Below are positions 17,599-26,274 of a DNA stretch of 64,000 nt, piece after piece (the first letter of the stretch is position 1; the number at the start of each line of letters is the position of its first letter). The notes below the pieces were generated by a model. It had not been told where the DNA came from. It searched no databases and saw only the letters and a list, made by a program, of their open reading frames with translations. This stretch comes from Bacillota bacterium. Its GTDB lineage: Bacteria; Bacillota; Bacilli; Paenibacillales; Paenibacillaceae. Location: NCBI GenBank assembly GCA_023460795.1, contig JAEWPC010000007.1, forward strand, positions 1 through 64,000, given 5' to 3'. A program made the position numbers and the translations under genes.

Positions 17599-18216
17599 GT
17601 GATCGCCATTATCGACTACGGAATGGGCAACCTGCACAGCGTCAGCAAAGCCGTCGAACGGCTCGGCTGCGAAGCTGTCGTCACGTCCGATCCGGCAACG
17701 ATCTTGGCTGCCGAAGGAGCCATTCTCCCGGGAGTCGGCGCGTTCGGCGACGCGATGGCGAACTTGCGGGAGATCGGACTCGACGCCGTGGTCAAGCAAT
17801 ACGCCGCGACGGGCAAGCCGCTGCTAGGGATTTGTCTTGGCATGCAGCTGCTCTTCACAGAGAGCGAAGAGCATGGGACGCACCAAGGCTTGAATCTGTT
17901 GCCGGGCCGCGTCGTGCGGTTCCAAGGCTCGTACAAGATCCCGCATATGGGATGGAACGAGCTGACGTTCAAGCAAGAGAGCCCGCTGTTCGCGGGCGTG
18001 GAGCCGAGTCACGTCTATTTCGTGCACTCGTACCGCGCGCTTCCGGAAAACCCGTCGGATTTGCTCGCGGTGACGGATTACCATCAGCCGGTAACGGCCA
18101 TCGTCGGGCGCGGCAATCTGTTCGGCATGCAATTCCATCCGGAGAAGAGCGGAGCGCTGGGTATGCGTCTGCTCGAGAAGTTCGTCGGGATAACCCAGCT
18201 GGCGAGAAAGGGTTGA
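17599..18216 (+). CDS. hisH: Imidazole glycerol phosphate synthase, glutamine amidotransferase subunit
   Basis: Class I glutaminase that feeds ammonia to HisF. The 205 residues include the nucleophile loop GICLGMQLLF (Cys near 80) and the His-Glu pair in MQFHPEKSGALG near 185. The oxyanion-strand PGVGAFGDAM lies near 48. GTG 17599 follows the hisB stop directly, with AAAGGAG at 17584-17590 inside the hisB end. Confidence 0.96.
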   Translation: MIAIIDYGMGNLHSVSKAVERLGCEAVVTSDPATILAAEGAILPGVGAFGDAMANLREIGLDAVVKQYAATGKPLLGICLGMQLLFTESEEHGTHQGLNLLPGRVVRFQGSYKIPHMGWNELTFKQESPLFAGVEPSHVYFVHSYRALPENPSDLLAVTDYHQPVTAIVGRGNLFGMQFHPEKSGALGMRLLEKFVGITQLARKG

Positions 18217-18222
18217 GCGAAG

Positions 18223-18990
18223 TTGCGGTTCAGACCGTGTATCGATATTCATCAAGGCAAAGTGAAGCAGATCGTCGGGGAGACGCTTCAGCCCGACGCT
18301 ACCAAGGTCGTGGAGAACTTCGTCTCCGAGCGCGGAGCGGACTACTATGCTTCGCTGTATAAGGATGACGGGCTAACCGGCGGACATATCATTATGCTGG
18401 GCGGGGGCAATCGCGATGCGGCGTTGTCCGCGCGTCGCGCGTTTCCGGGGGGGGTGCAGATCGGCGGAGGCATAACGGCCGACAATGCGGCCGACTATCT
18501 CCGCGAAGGCGCATCGCACGTCATCGTGACCTCGTACGTATTCCGCGACGGTCAGCTTCAGATGGACAATCTGCAGAGGATCGTATCCGAGGTCGGCAAG
18601 GATCGTCTTGTGCTCGACCTAAGCTGCAAGGAACGGGACGGCAAGTGGTACGTCGTCACGAACCAGTGGACGACGTTCAGCGACCTCGAAGTGAACGAGG
18701 CGACGGTTCGCGAGCTGGAAAGCTACTGCGACGAGTTCCTCATTCACGCCGTGGACGTGGAAGGGAAACGGGAAGGCGTTCAGGAGAAGCTGGCGGCAAA
18801 GCTGGCGGAATGGACCCGCATACCGGCTACGTACGCGGGCGGCGCGCGCTCGATCGCGGACTTGGAACGCTTCCGCGAGATTACCGGAGGCAAGCTGGAT
18901 ATTACGATCGGCAGCGCGCTCGATATTTTCGGCGGGACGCTTCGCTATAGAGAAGTCGTGAACTTTTGCGATCCGAGTCGGTTGCGGTAG
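18223..18990 (+). CDS. hisA: ProFAR isomerase of the eukaryotic HIS6 type
   Basis: Catalyses the Amadori isomerisation of ProFAR to PRFAR, between HisIE and HisF-HisH. The 255 residues match yeast HIS6 rather than bacterial HisA: CIDIHQGKVKQIVG at 6-19, ENFVSERGADYYASLYKDD, GGHIIMLGGGN, VQIGGGI, LDLSCKERDGKWYVV, EFLIHAVDVEG and IGSALDIFGG, each with a recognisable counterpart in yeast. The N-terminal catalytic Asp of the (beta/alpha)8 barrel is retained in CIDIH, and VDVEG holds the expected second Asp. No canonical hisA is seen in the operon. The TTG start at 18223 follows AAAGGG at 18207-18212. Confidence 0.93.
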   Translation: MRFRPCIDIHQGKVKQIVGETLQPDATKVVENFVSERGADYYASLYKDDGLTGGHIIMLGGGNRDAALSARRAFPGGVQIGGGITADNAADYLREGASHVIVTSYVFRDGQLQMDNLQRIVSEVGKDRLVLDLSCKERDGKWYVVTNQWTTFSDLEVNEATVRELESYCDEFLIHAVDVEGKREGVQEKLAAKLAEWTRIPATYAGGARSIADLERFREITGGKLDITIGSALDIFGGTLRYREVVNFCDPSRLR

Positions 18991-19005
18991 AAGGAGGAAC
19001 GGACA

Positions 19006-19764
19006 TTGTTAGCCAAACGAATTATTCCATGCCTGGACGTGAAAGACGGACGCGTCGTTAAGGGCGTTAACTTCGTCAATCTGCGCGATGCGGGTGATCC
19101 CGTCGAGCTTGCGTCCATATATGACCGCGAAGGCGCGGATGAGCTTGTGTTCCTGGATATTACCGCTTCCGTGGAAGGCAGAGCGGCGATCGTCGAAGTC
19201 GTCAGGCGGACGGCCGGCGAGATCACGATACCGTTCACCGTCGCCGGTGGCATCTCTACGGTAGACGATATGAAGCGGCTGCTGCGGGCAGGCGCGGATA
19301 AGATCGGCATCAACACGTCGGCGGTGCGCACGCCGGATTTGATCAACGAAGGCTCGCGAGTGTTCGGCGCGCAATGCATCGTCGTGGCGATCGACGCCAA
19401 GTGGAACGCCGATTGGAACGATTGGGAAGTGTACACGCACGGCGGCCGTAACCCGACGGGGCTGCGCGCGATCGCCTGGGCGCAGGAAGCGGAGCGCCGC
19501 GGGGCCGGCGAGCTGCTGCTGACGAGCATGGACGCGGACGGTACGAAGAACGGCTTCGACATCGCGCTGACGCGCGCGGTATCCGGCAGCGTCGGCATCC
19601 CGGTCATCGCCTCGGGCGGGGCAGGAAACGCGGAGCATTTCGTCGACGTGTTCGCGGAAGCGGATGCGGACGCGGGACTGGCGGCGAGCATTTTCCACTT
19701 TAAAGAAATCACGGTGCAAGAGGTCAAGGATACTTTGCGCGCCAAAGGAGTGAACGTAAGATGA
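19006..19764 (+). CDS. hisF: Imidazole glycerol phosphate synthase, cyclase subunit
   Basis: TIM-barrel partner of HisH that converts PRFAR and ammonia to imidazoleglycerol phosphate and AICAR. The 252 residues show IIPCLDVKDGRVVKGVNF at the N-terminus (catalytic Asp 11) and VVAIDAKW near 130 (second Asp), plus HGGRNPTG and LLTSMDADGTKNG. The ordinary bacterial type, unlike HisA. TTG 19006 follows a strong AAGGAGG at 18991-18997. Confidence 0.97.
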   Translation: MLAKRIIPCLDVKDGRVVKGVNFVNLRDAGDPVELASIYDREGADELVFLDITASVEGRAAIVEVVRRTAGEITIPFTVAGGISTVDDMKRLLRAGADKIGINTSAVRTPDLINEGSRVFGAQCIVVAIDAKWNADWNDWEVYTHGGRNPTGLRAIAWAQEAERRGAGELLLTSMDADGTKNGFDIALTRAVSGSVGIPVIASGGAGNAEHFVDVFAEADADAGLAASIFHFKEITVQEVKDTLRAKGVNVR

Positions 19765-20444
19765 CGGCGAAGTTTAAAGATAACGGCTTGCTGGAGCAGA
19801 TCTCCTGGAACGCCGACGGCCTCGTGCCGGCGGTCGTGCAGGACGCGCTCAGCAAAGAAGTGCTGATGCTGGCCTATATGAATCAAGAATCGCTTCGTCT
19901 CTCGCTGGAAAGCGGGCAGACGTGGTTCTGGAGCCGTTCGCGTAACGAGCTGTGGAACAAAGGCGCGACGAGCGGCCATACGCAGCAAATCGATTCCTTG
20001 TCTTACGACTGCGACGGCGATACGCTGCTCGTGAAAGTCGTGCAGCAAGGTCCGGCCTGCCATACCGGCGCGTACAGCTGCTTCTATCGCTCGGCCGAAC
20101 CTGCCGAAGGCGAAGCCCAAGCTTCGCAGCAAGCCGAGGCAGACCGCTTCGGTCCGCTCAGCCGCCTGGAGGCGACGATCGCCCAGCGCGACGCGGAGCG
20201 TCCGGAAGGCGCGTACACGACGTACTTGTTCAACAAGGGCGTCGAGAAGATTCTGAAGAAGGTCGGAGAGGAATCCGCGGAAGTGATCATCGCGGCGATG
20301 AAGCGCGACGCGAAGGAGCTGCGGGGCGAGGCGGCGGACCTTATTTTCCACCTGATGGTGCTGCTGCGCGAGCAAGGCATTCCGTTCGACGACGTGCTGG
20401 AGGAACTGGAATTCCGGCATCGCAAGCCGGTTAAGAAAGACTAG
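19761..20444 (+). CDS. hisI: Bifunctional phosphoribosyl-AMP cyclohydrolase/phosphoribosyl-ATP pyrophosphatase
   Basis: Fused HisIE, 227 residues. The N-terminal cyclohydrolase holds TWFWSRSRNELWNKGATSG near 54-72 and the metal-binding DCDGDTLLVK with later Cys-His pairs (GPACHTG). A linker near 120 joins the C-terminal MazG-like pyrophosphatase with EESAEVIIAAMK near 172. Start ATG 19761 overlaps hisF as ATGA. Together with HisZG it makes the ProFAR used by HisA. Confidence 0.96.
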   Translation: MTAKFKDNGLLEQISWNADGLVPAVVQDALSKEVLMLAYMNQESLRLSLESGQTWFWSRSRNELWNKGATSGHTQQIDSLSYDCDGDTLLVKVVQQGPACHTGAYSCFYRSAEPAEGEAQASQQAEADRFGPLSRLEATIAQRDAERPEGAYTTYLFNKGVEKILKKVGEESAEVIIAAMKRDAKELRGEAADLIFHLMVLLREQGIPFDDVLEELEFRHRKPVKKD

Positions 20445-20453
20445 GTGACGGCC

Positions 20454-21299
20454 ATGACGACGAACGAGAACGCGAACGACAATCGGGCGCAAGGGATGCC
20501 GATCGACTACCATACGCACAACGTGCGTTGCGGTCACGCGGTCGGCGAGCTGGAGGAGTACGTGCAAAGCGCGATCGCGCAAGGGATGAAGCAGATCGGC
20601 TTGTCCGACCATATGCCTCTGGTGAACCTGTCGCAAGAGGAGCACCCCGACATCGCGATGCCGATGGACGAGCTGCCCCGGTACGTGGAAGAGTGCTTCC
20701 GTTTGAAGGAGAAGTATAAGGAACGGATTTCCGTGCGAGTCGGTCTCGAGGGCGATTACGTCGAAGGCTTCGAGGAGAAAATCGAGGCGATCGTCAAAGG
20801 ATACCCCTGGGACTACGTGATCGGATCGGTTCATTTTCTTGGAACATGGGACGTGACGGACTTCCGCCAAGCACACCGGTGGGAAGGGCGCCGCGTCGTC
20901 GATGCGTACGCCGAATATTTCGACGCGATCCAGAAAGCAGCGGCCACCGGCTTCTACGACTATATCGGCCATATCGACGCGATCAAGAGATTCGCTAGAC
21001 CGCCGGAGGAAGACGTGACGGCGCTGGAGGAAGGGGCATTGCAGGCGGTGAAGAAGCACGGGCTCGCTTTCGAGCTGAACGTGGCGGGCATTCACGCGCC
21101 GTGCAAGGAGCAATACCCTTCGGAGCGGATGCTGGCGCGCGCGAAAGCGCTGGACATTCCCGTCACATACGGTTCAGATGCGCATCACCCCGATAAAGTA
21201 GGGCAAAAAGGGGCAGAAGCGAGAGAGTTGCTGCATAGAATCGGATATACGCGCTTGGCCACGTTTGAAGGGCGCAAACGGTCTCTTATCTCTTTTTGA
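20454..21299 (+). CDS. hisJ: Histidinol-phosphatase HisJ (PHP family)
   Basis: Metal-dependent PHP phosphatase that removes phosphate from histidinol phosphate. The 281 residues open with the PHP motif DYHTHNVRCGHA, and carry SDHMPL near 50, GLEGDY, VIGSVHFLG near 120 and YDYIGHIDAIKRF near 165, then SDAHHPDKVGQ near the C-terminus. GTG 20445 would abut hisI; ATG 20454 with AGGTGAC just upstream is preferred. It completes the his operon apart from hisC, which is not in the window. The stop overlaps the prs promoter -35. Confidence 0.92.
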   Translation: MTTNENANDNRAQGMPIDYHTHNVRCGHAVGELEEYVQSAIAQGMKQIGLSDHMPLVNLSQEEHPDIAMPMDELPRYVEECFRLKEKYKERISVRVGLEGDYVEGFEEKIEAIVKGYPWDYVIGSVHFLGTWDVTDFRQAHRWEGRRVVDAYAEYFDAIQKAAATGFYDYIGHIDAIKRFARPPEEDVTALEEGALQAVKKHGLAFELNVAGIHAPCKEQYPSERMLARAKALDIPVTYGSDAHHPDKVGQKGAEARELLHRIGYTRLATFEGRKRSLISF

Positions 21300-21324
21300 A
21301 ATCCGCTGCTATAGGTTGTATAAT
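21296..21324 (+). promoter_or_regulatory. SigA-type promoter of the prs gene
   Basis: TTGAAA and a perfect TATAAT are 17 nt apart. The -35 element includes the hisJ stop codon, so prs can be made without the his transcript. Confidence 0.85.
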
Positions 21325-21384
21325 AGATAAGTCGAACTGACGGATTTCGGCACGAAGCGTGTCGATTACAATTTGGAGGGTCAA

Positions 21385-22338
21385 ATGTACAGCAGCAGCA
21401 AACTTCGTATTTTTTCCGGATCATCGAATCCGCAGTTGGCGTCCAACATTGCCGAGCATCTCGGAATGCCGTTAGGGAGAATCAAGCTTTCACGATTCAA
21501 AAGCGGCGAAGTGTACGTTCACTATGAAGAGTCGATACGAAATTGCGACGTCTTCATCGTTCAGTCGTTATCTCATCCGATCAATGACTATTTCGTAGAA
21601 TTGCTTGTTATGATTGATGCTGCTAAACGCGCTTCGGCCCGGACCATTAACGTAGTGCTGCCGTATTACGGATACGCCCGCCAAGAGCGGAAAGCGGCTC
21701 CGCGCGAGCCGATCTCGGCCAAAATGGTCGCGGACGTGCTAACGACGGTAGGCGCGAACCGGATCGTGTCGATCGATCTTCATGCGCCGGCGATCCAAGG
21801 CTTCTTCAATATCCCGGTCGATCACTTGACCGCTCTCGATCTCATCAGCGATTATCTGAAATCCAAGAATATCCGCAACCCCGTCGTCGTATCTCCTGAC
21901 GCCGGCCGCGCTTCGACGGCAGAGAAGCTTGCGAACCAACTCGATTGCTCTTTCGCCATCATGATTAAGAAGCGCCCTGCTCATAACGAGTCGGTCATTA
22001 CTCACGTCATCGGCGATGTCGAAGGCTGCACGCCGATCATCATCGAGGACATGATCGATACCGGGACGACGATCGTCAACGTTGTCGAAGGCTTGAAGGA
22101 ACGCGGCGCCGAAGACGGCTTCGTCTGCGCGACGCACCCGTTGTTCTCGGGTCCCGCGCTCGAGCGGCTCGATCATCCGAACATCAGGGAAGTCGTCGTT
22201 ACCGACTCGATCCTGCTGCCGGAAGACCGTTCGCCGCGGTTCAAAGTCATCTCGGTCGCTCCGATGCTGGCCGACGCTACCCGCATCATCATGGAAGGCG
22301 GCTCGATCAGCACGCTGTTCAAGAACGCCGGCATTTAA
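21385..22338 (+). CDS. prs: Ribose-phosphate pyrophosphokinase (PRPP synthetase)
   Basis: Makes PRPP from ribose-5-phosphate and ATP. The 317 residues carry the usual motifs: LRIFSGSSNPQLA at the N-terminus, YGYARQERK near 95, DLHAPAIQGFF near 130, VVSPDAGR near 170 and the PRPP-binding loop EDMIDTGTTIV near 220. GGAGG at 21375-21379 supports ATG 21385. Placement right after hisJ is apt, since HisZG uses PRPP. Paenibacillaceae often have another prs by glmU, so this may be a second copy (inference). Confidence 0.95.
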   Translation: MYSSSKLRIFSGSSNPQLASNIAEHLGMPLGRIKLSRFKSGEVYVHYEESIRNCDVFIVQSLSHPINDYFVELLVMIDAAKRASARTINVVLPYYGYARQERKAAPREPISAKMVADVLTTVGANRIVSIDLHAPAIQGFFNIPVDHLTALDLISDYLKSKNIRNPVVVSPDAGRASTAEKLANQLDCSFAIMIKKRPAHNESVITHVIGDVEGCTPIIIEDMIDTGTTIVNVVEGLKERGAEDGFVCATHPLFSGPALERLDHPNIREVVVTDSILLPEDRSPRFKVISVAPMLADATRIIMEGGSISTLFKNAGI

Positions 22339-22351
22339 TCGCGCGTATACG

Positions 22352-22385
22352 CCGCCGACAACCTTTGGGGTCGGCGGTTTTTATT
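22352..22385 (+). terminator. Terminator after prs
   Basis: CCGCCGAC pairs with GTCGGCGG around loop AACCTTTGGG, followed by TTTTTATTTT. Confidence 0.92.
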
Positions 22386-22460
22386 TTATGGATCGGGCGC
22401 GCTGTGTTATAATCTTGATGGTTAACTAGAAGCAAACGAACGACAGGAGGTGCCTTGCCG

Positions 22461-24191
22461 ATGAGTCAGCGGAAGCGCGCGGCTAACAACCGGCGTCCCA
22501 AAGTGATCCCGATCCGACTGGACGCGACATTCTTCTTCGAACGAGCCGTGCAGTCGCTGGATCGTTATCACTACGACAGGGCATTGAAATATTTTCGCAA
22601 GGCGGTCGAATTCGAGCCGGAAAATCCGGTCAACCATTGCAATATGGCAGGCATTCTGTCGGAGATGGGCCGTTACGAGGAATCGAACGAAATTCTTCGT
22701 TCCGTGCTCGATCGCATCGATCCCGCGATGACGGAATGTTATTACTACTTGGCGAACAACTACGCCAATATGGAGCTGTACGAGGCGGCCGAAGAGGCGC
22801 TTGTACGGTATCTGGAGAACGATCTGGACGGTCAATTTCTGGAAGAGGCGGATGAGTTGCTGGATCTGCTTAAGTTCGAGCTGAACCGTCCGACGAAGCT
22901 GTCCACGATCAAGTCCAAGGAGAACGTATTCGCGCACGACAAAGCCCGCGAGCTTCTGGAAGCCGGGCGCTTCGCCGACGCGGTGAAAATATTGGAAGAC
23001 ATTATCGAGAAAGAACCTAGCTTTCTGGCGGCGCGCAACAACCTCGGACTGGCATACTATTATATGGGGCTGTTCGAGAAGTCCGTCGTCACGATTAACG
23101 AGGTGCTGGAATCCGAGCCGGGCAATTTGCACGCGCTATGCAATCTGGCGATTTTCTACCAGCATTCCAATCAGGATGGTCCGCTGCGCAAGCTCGTCGA
23201 TCGGCTGAACAAGACGATTCCGTTCCATCCCGAGCATGTATTCAAGATGGCCACGACGCTTGGCATCGTCGGAGAGCATAAGGAGGCTTACCGGCATTTT
23301 CTTCGCCTGTTGCGCACCGGAGAGTTGTCGGGCGAGCCGAGCTTGCATCATTTCGCCGCTGTGGCCGCTACGAATTTGGCCAGGTACGACGACGCCGAAA
23401 GGCACTGGAAGCAGGCAGAGAAGCTGGACGAAGGATCGCCCGTTCCGCTGTACTACTTGAAGAAGCTGGAGAAGGTGCGCGCCGGGGAAGAGAGCGCTCC
23501 TTCGCATTATCACTACCACCTTCCGTTCGAGGAGCAGTTCAGGCAATGGGAGAACAATCCGAGACTCGTTACGGAAGCTCTTAAGCGCGAGCCGCTTATC
23601 CGATCCTCGTTCTTCTGGGCGCTTCGCCACGGAGACCGCAAGACGAAGGTGCAAGTCATACAGGCGCTCGGTCTCATCGCGGACGACGAGGTGATCGAAG
23701 CGCTCAAAGCGTTCCTGATCGATGCCGGCGAGGAAGACGAATTGAAGCGCGTAGCCGTGCTCGTGCTGCGGTCGATCGGCGTGCAGGAGACGCTTGCGGT
23801 TACGTTCGGCGGACGGACGCTCACGCTCGAAGCAAGGCGCAAATCCGCAAGGCTTCCGGTGTGGGACAGCGCCTGGCAAGCGGTGCTGGAGCAGGCGCTC
23901 GCGGGGATGGCCGGACGCTATGACGTCGTGCAGCAGCACGACATGATGACGCTATGGGTCGACTTCCTGTCTCGCGTTTATCCGGAAGTGCCTAAGCTCC
24001 ACAAGACGAACGGGTGGGCCGCAGCCCTTGAATATTGGACGGCGAAGATGCATCGCAGAACGGTCACCTACGCGGACCTCGTGAATCGGTACGGCGTATC
24101 CCAAGCGAGCATTAGCCGCTATGCGAACCGAATTGATGAAGCATGCGGCATTCGGGAGAAACTGGACTTAACGACACCGTCGTTCCATTGA
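22461..24191 (+). CDS. yvcD: Tetratricopeptide repeat protein (YvcD-like) with C-terminal HTH
   Basis: A 576-residue soluble protein with TPR helices through residues 15-330, for example YDRALKYFRKAVEFEPENPVNHCNMAG and LAARNNLGLAYYYMGLFEKSV. A middle stretch (about 350-460) holds HEAT-like repeats (VIQALGLIADDEVIEALKAFL). The end, YADLVNRYGVSQASISRY near 545-565, looks like a helix-turn-helix. This suggests protein-protein contacts plus nucleic-acid binding, but no partner is known. ATG 22461 has AGGAGGTG 9 nt upstream. The same position between his/prs genes and trxB is held by yvcD in Bacillus. Confidence 0.82.
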   Translation: MSQRKRAANNRRPKVIPIRLDATFFFERAVQSLDRYHYDRALKYFRKAVEFEPENPVNHCNMAGILSEMGRYEESNEILRSVLDRIDPAMTECYYYLANNYANMELYEAAEEALVRYLENDLDGQFLEEADELLDLLKFELNRPTKLSTIKSKENVFAHDKARELLEAGRFADAVKILEDIIEKEPSFLAARNNLGLAYYYMGLFEKSVVTINEVLESEPGNLHALCNLAIFYQHSNQDGPLRKLVDRLNKTIPFHPEHVFKMATTLGIVGEHKEAYRHFLRLLRTGELSGEPSLHHFAAVAATNLARYDDAERHWKQAEKLDEGSPVPLYYLKKLEKVRAGEESAPSHYHYHLPFEEQFRQWENNPRLVTEALKREPLIRSSFFWALRHGDRKTKVQVIQALGLIADDEVIEALKAFLIDAGEEDELKRVAVLVLRSIGVQETLAVTFGGRTLTLEARRKSARLPVWDSAWQAVLEQALAGMAGRYDVVQQHDMMTLWVDFLSRVYPEVPKLHKTNGWAAALEYWTAKMHRRTVTYADLVNRYGVSQASISRYANRIDEACGIREKLDLTTPSFH

Positions 24192-24225
24192 ATCTTCAGA
24201 CAGCATGGACTAGGAGGCAGCATAG

Positions 24226-25173
24226 ATGCATAAATGTATCGTAATCGGTACCGGCCCTGCCGGATTGACCGCGGCGATCTATCTGGCGAGAGCGAATCTG
24301 TCGCCGCTCGTCATCGAGGGACCCGAACCGGGCGGTCAATTGACGACGACGACGGAGGTCGAGAACTTTCCGGGGTTTCCGGAAGGGATCATGGGACCGG
24401 ATTTGATGGCTAACATGCGCAAGCAAGCCGAACGCTTCGGCGCGGAATTCCGTACGGGCTGGATTAACGAAGCGGACTTGTCGAAGCGTCCGTTCACGCT
24501 ATCGCTCGAGGGCGGAGAACAGCTTCAGGCCGAGACGATCATCATCTCTACCGGCGCGTCCGCGAAGTACTTGGGCATTCCGGGCGAACGCGATAACGTA
24601 GGCCGCGGCGTCAGCACTTGCGCGACTTGCGACGGCTTCTTCTTCAGAGGCAAGAAGATCATCGTCGTAGGCGGCGGGGACTCGGCGATGGAAGAGGCGA
24701 GCTTCTTGACGCGGTTCGCGTCCGAGGTAACGCTCGTGCATCGCCGCGACGAGATGCGGGCATCGAAGATTATGCAGGACCGCGCGCGGGAGAACAACAA
24801 GATCGTGTGGAACTTGAACAAAACCCCGCTCGAAGTGGTTGCGGGCGATAACGGCGTGACCGGTCTTTAAGTACGCAACAACGCGACCGGCGAAGATGAG
24901 GTTATCGATACGCAAGGGTTGTTCGTGGCGATCGGCCATACCCCGAACACGAAATTCCTGGGCGGTCAGATCGATACGGACGAGCAAGGCTACATTCGAG
25001 TGAAGCCGGGAACGTCCGAGACGAACGTGCCGGGAGTGTTCGCTTGCGGCGACGTTCAGGATAACAAGTACCGTCAAGCGATTACGGCGGCGGGCAGCGG
25101 ATGCATGGCGGCTCTTGATTGCGAGAGATTCTTGGAGCATTCCGCAGCGCACGATTGGAGCCAGTCGTTATAA
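24226..25173 (+). pseudogene. trxB: Thioredoxin reductase with in-frame TAA
   Basis: NADPH-dependent flavoprotein that reduces thioredoxin. The frame contains GTGPAGLTAAIYLARA at the N-terminus, the redox motif CATCDG near 134-139, GGGDSAMEEASFL near 150, and after the stop GLFVAIGHTPNTKFL and ACGDVQDNKYRQAITAAGSG. Codon 215 (24868-24870) is TAA between CTT and GTA; the frame is otherwise open to 25173, full length about 315 residues, normal for TrxB. The first part would be a 214-residue product missing the C-terminal FAD-binding closing segment. Ribosome site AGGAGG at 24211-24216. A one-base change (AAA to TAA) explains it; base-call error is equally possible. Confidence 0.88.
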
Positions 25174-25230
25174 CTTGGACGAATGATTCATAACGCGTTA
25201 ACCATTATTCTTTATGAGGTGTCGACTAAC

Positions 25231-26187
25231 ATGTCACAATTGTTGTACGTAGGCGTAGATCTTGGCGGAACCGCCATCAAGGTAGGGTTGTGCAACGCTT
25301 CGGGAGATTTGCTGCGCACGCATGAAGGTCCGACGGAAGCTGCGGGCGGTACGGATACCGTGCTGAATAACATTGCGGCTTACGTAAACGAGCTAGTGCC
25401 GCAGGGCACGGAGGAGTGGGAAGCCGTAGCCGGTATCGGTATCGGGATCGCGGGCTTCCTGAACATTCAGGAGGGGATCGTGGATTTCAGCGCGAACCTG
25501 CCGTTCCGGAACGTGCACGTGAAGCAAATCATGGAAGAGAAGCTGAGCAAGCCCGTTAAGATCAACAATGACGCCAACGTTGCAGCTCTTGGCGAGGCAT
25601 GGGGCGGCGCCGGCAGAGGCGTGGCGAACTGCGTGTGCTATACGCTCGGAACGGGAGTCGGAGGCGGCATCATTCTGAACGACCGGCTCATCGAAGGTTT
25701 CTCCGGCATGGCCGGCGAGCTCGGGCATATGTCGGTCGTGCCGGATCTGGAGGCGATACAATGCGGCTGCGGCAAGATGGGCTGCTTGGAGACGGTATCC
25801 TCGGCGACCGGTATCATCAGGATGGCGCGCGATGCGGTATCCCGGGGAGATAAGACGTCGCTCGCGTTGATCGAGGACGGAGTGACGGCGGCGAAGGAAG
25901 TGTTCGACGCCGCCAAGAACGGCGACGAAGTCGCTCAGCGGATCGTAAGCCGCGCGGCATTCTACTTAGGCAAGTCGCTGGCCGCCGTTGCGGTTGTCGT
26001 TAACCCGCAACGGTTCATTCTAGGCGGAGGGGTCAGCAAAGCCGGGGAATTCCTGTTCGCGCAAATTCGCGAGGTGTTCCAGAAGCTGACGCCGTCGGCC
26101 GCGAACGAAGGCGTGGAGATCGTTGCCGCCGAGCTTGGCAACAACGCCGGCGTCGTAGGCGCCGCGGGATTGTTCCTGCGCGCGTGA
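25231..26187 (+). CDS. glcK: ROK-family glucokinase
   Basis: Phosphorylates glucose with ATP. The 318-residue ROK protein has the phosphate motif VGVDLGGTAIKVG at the N-terminus, INNDANVAALGEAWGG near 110, the zinc motif CGCGKMGCLETVSS near 177 and GHMSVVPD. The ATG at 25231 is preferred over an in-frame ATG at 25183, as GAGGTG lies at 25216-25221 and the extra residues are not conserved-looking. It is inserted between trxB and rapZ, a position not occupied by glcK in Bacillus subtilis. Confidence 0.92.
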   Translation: MSQLLYVGVDLGGTAIKVGLCNASGDLLRTHEGPTEAAGGTDTVLNNIAAYVNELVPQGTEEWEAVAGIGIGIAGFLNIQEGIVDFSANLPFRNVHVKQIMEEKLSKPVKINNDANVAALGEAWGGAGRGVANCVCYTLGTGVGGGIILNDRLIEGFSGMAGELGHMSVVPDLEAIQCGCGKMGCLETVSSATGIIRMARDAVSRGDKTSLALIEDGVTAAKEVFDAAKNGDEVAQRIVSRAAFYLGKSLAAVAVVVNPQRFILGGGVSKAGEFLFAQIREVFQKLTPSAANEGVEIVAAELGNNAGVVGAAGLFLRA

Positions 26188-26274
26188 TGCAGGAAGAGTT
26201 GACGCTTGGCTCCGCTGCGCTTGCGGCGGGTCAAGCGTTCTGTCGTTCATAGCCACCTAAGGGAGAGGACGCTT

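Noticed and set aside
18945..21113. 722-residue open frame on the minus strand opposite hisF-hisI-hisJ
   Set aside because: It is antisense to well-identified enzymes, rich in His/Arg without motifs, and has no ribosome site; a GC-rich shadow frame.
24868..24870. Programmed recoding (selenocysteine or frameshift) in trxB
   Set aside because: The codon is TAA, not TGA, and there is no slippery site or frame change; mutation or error is simpler.
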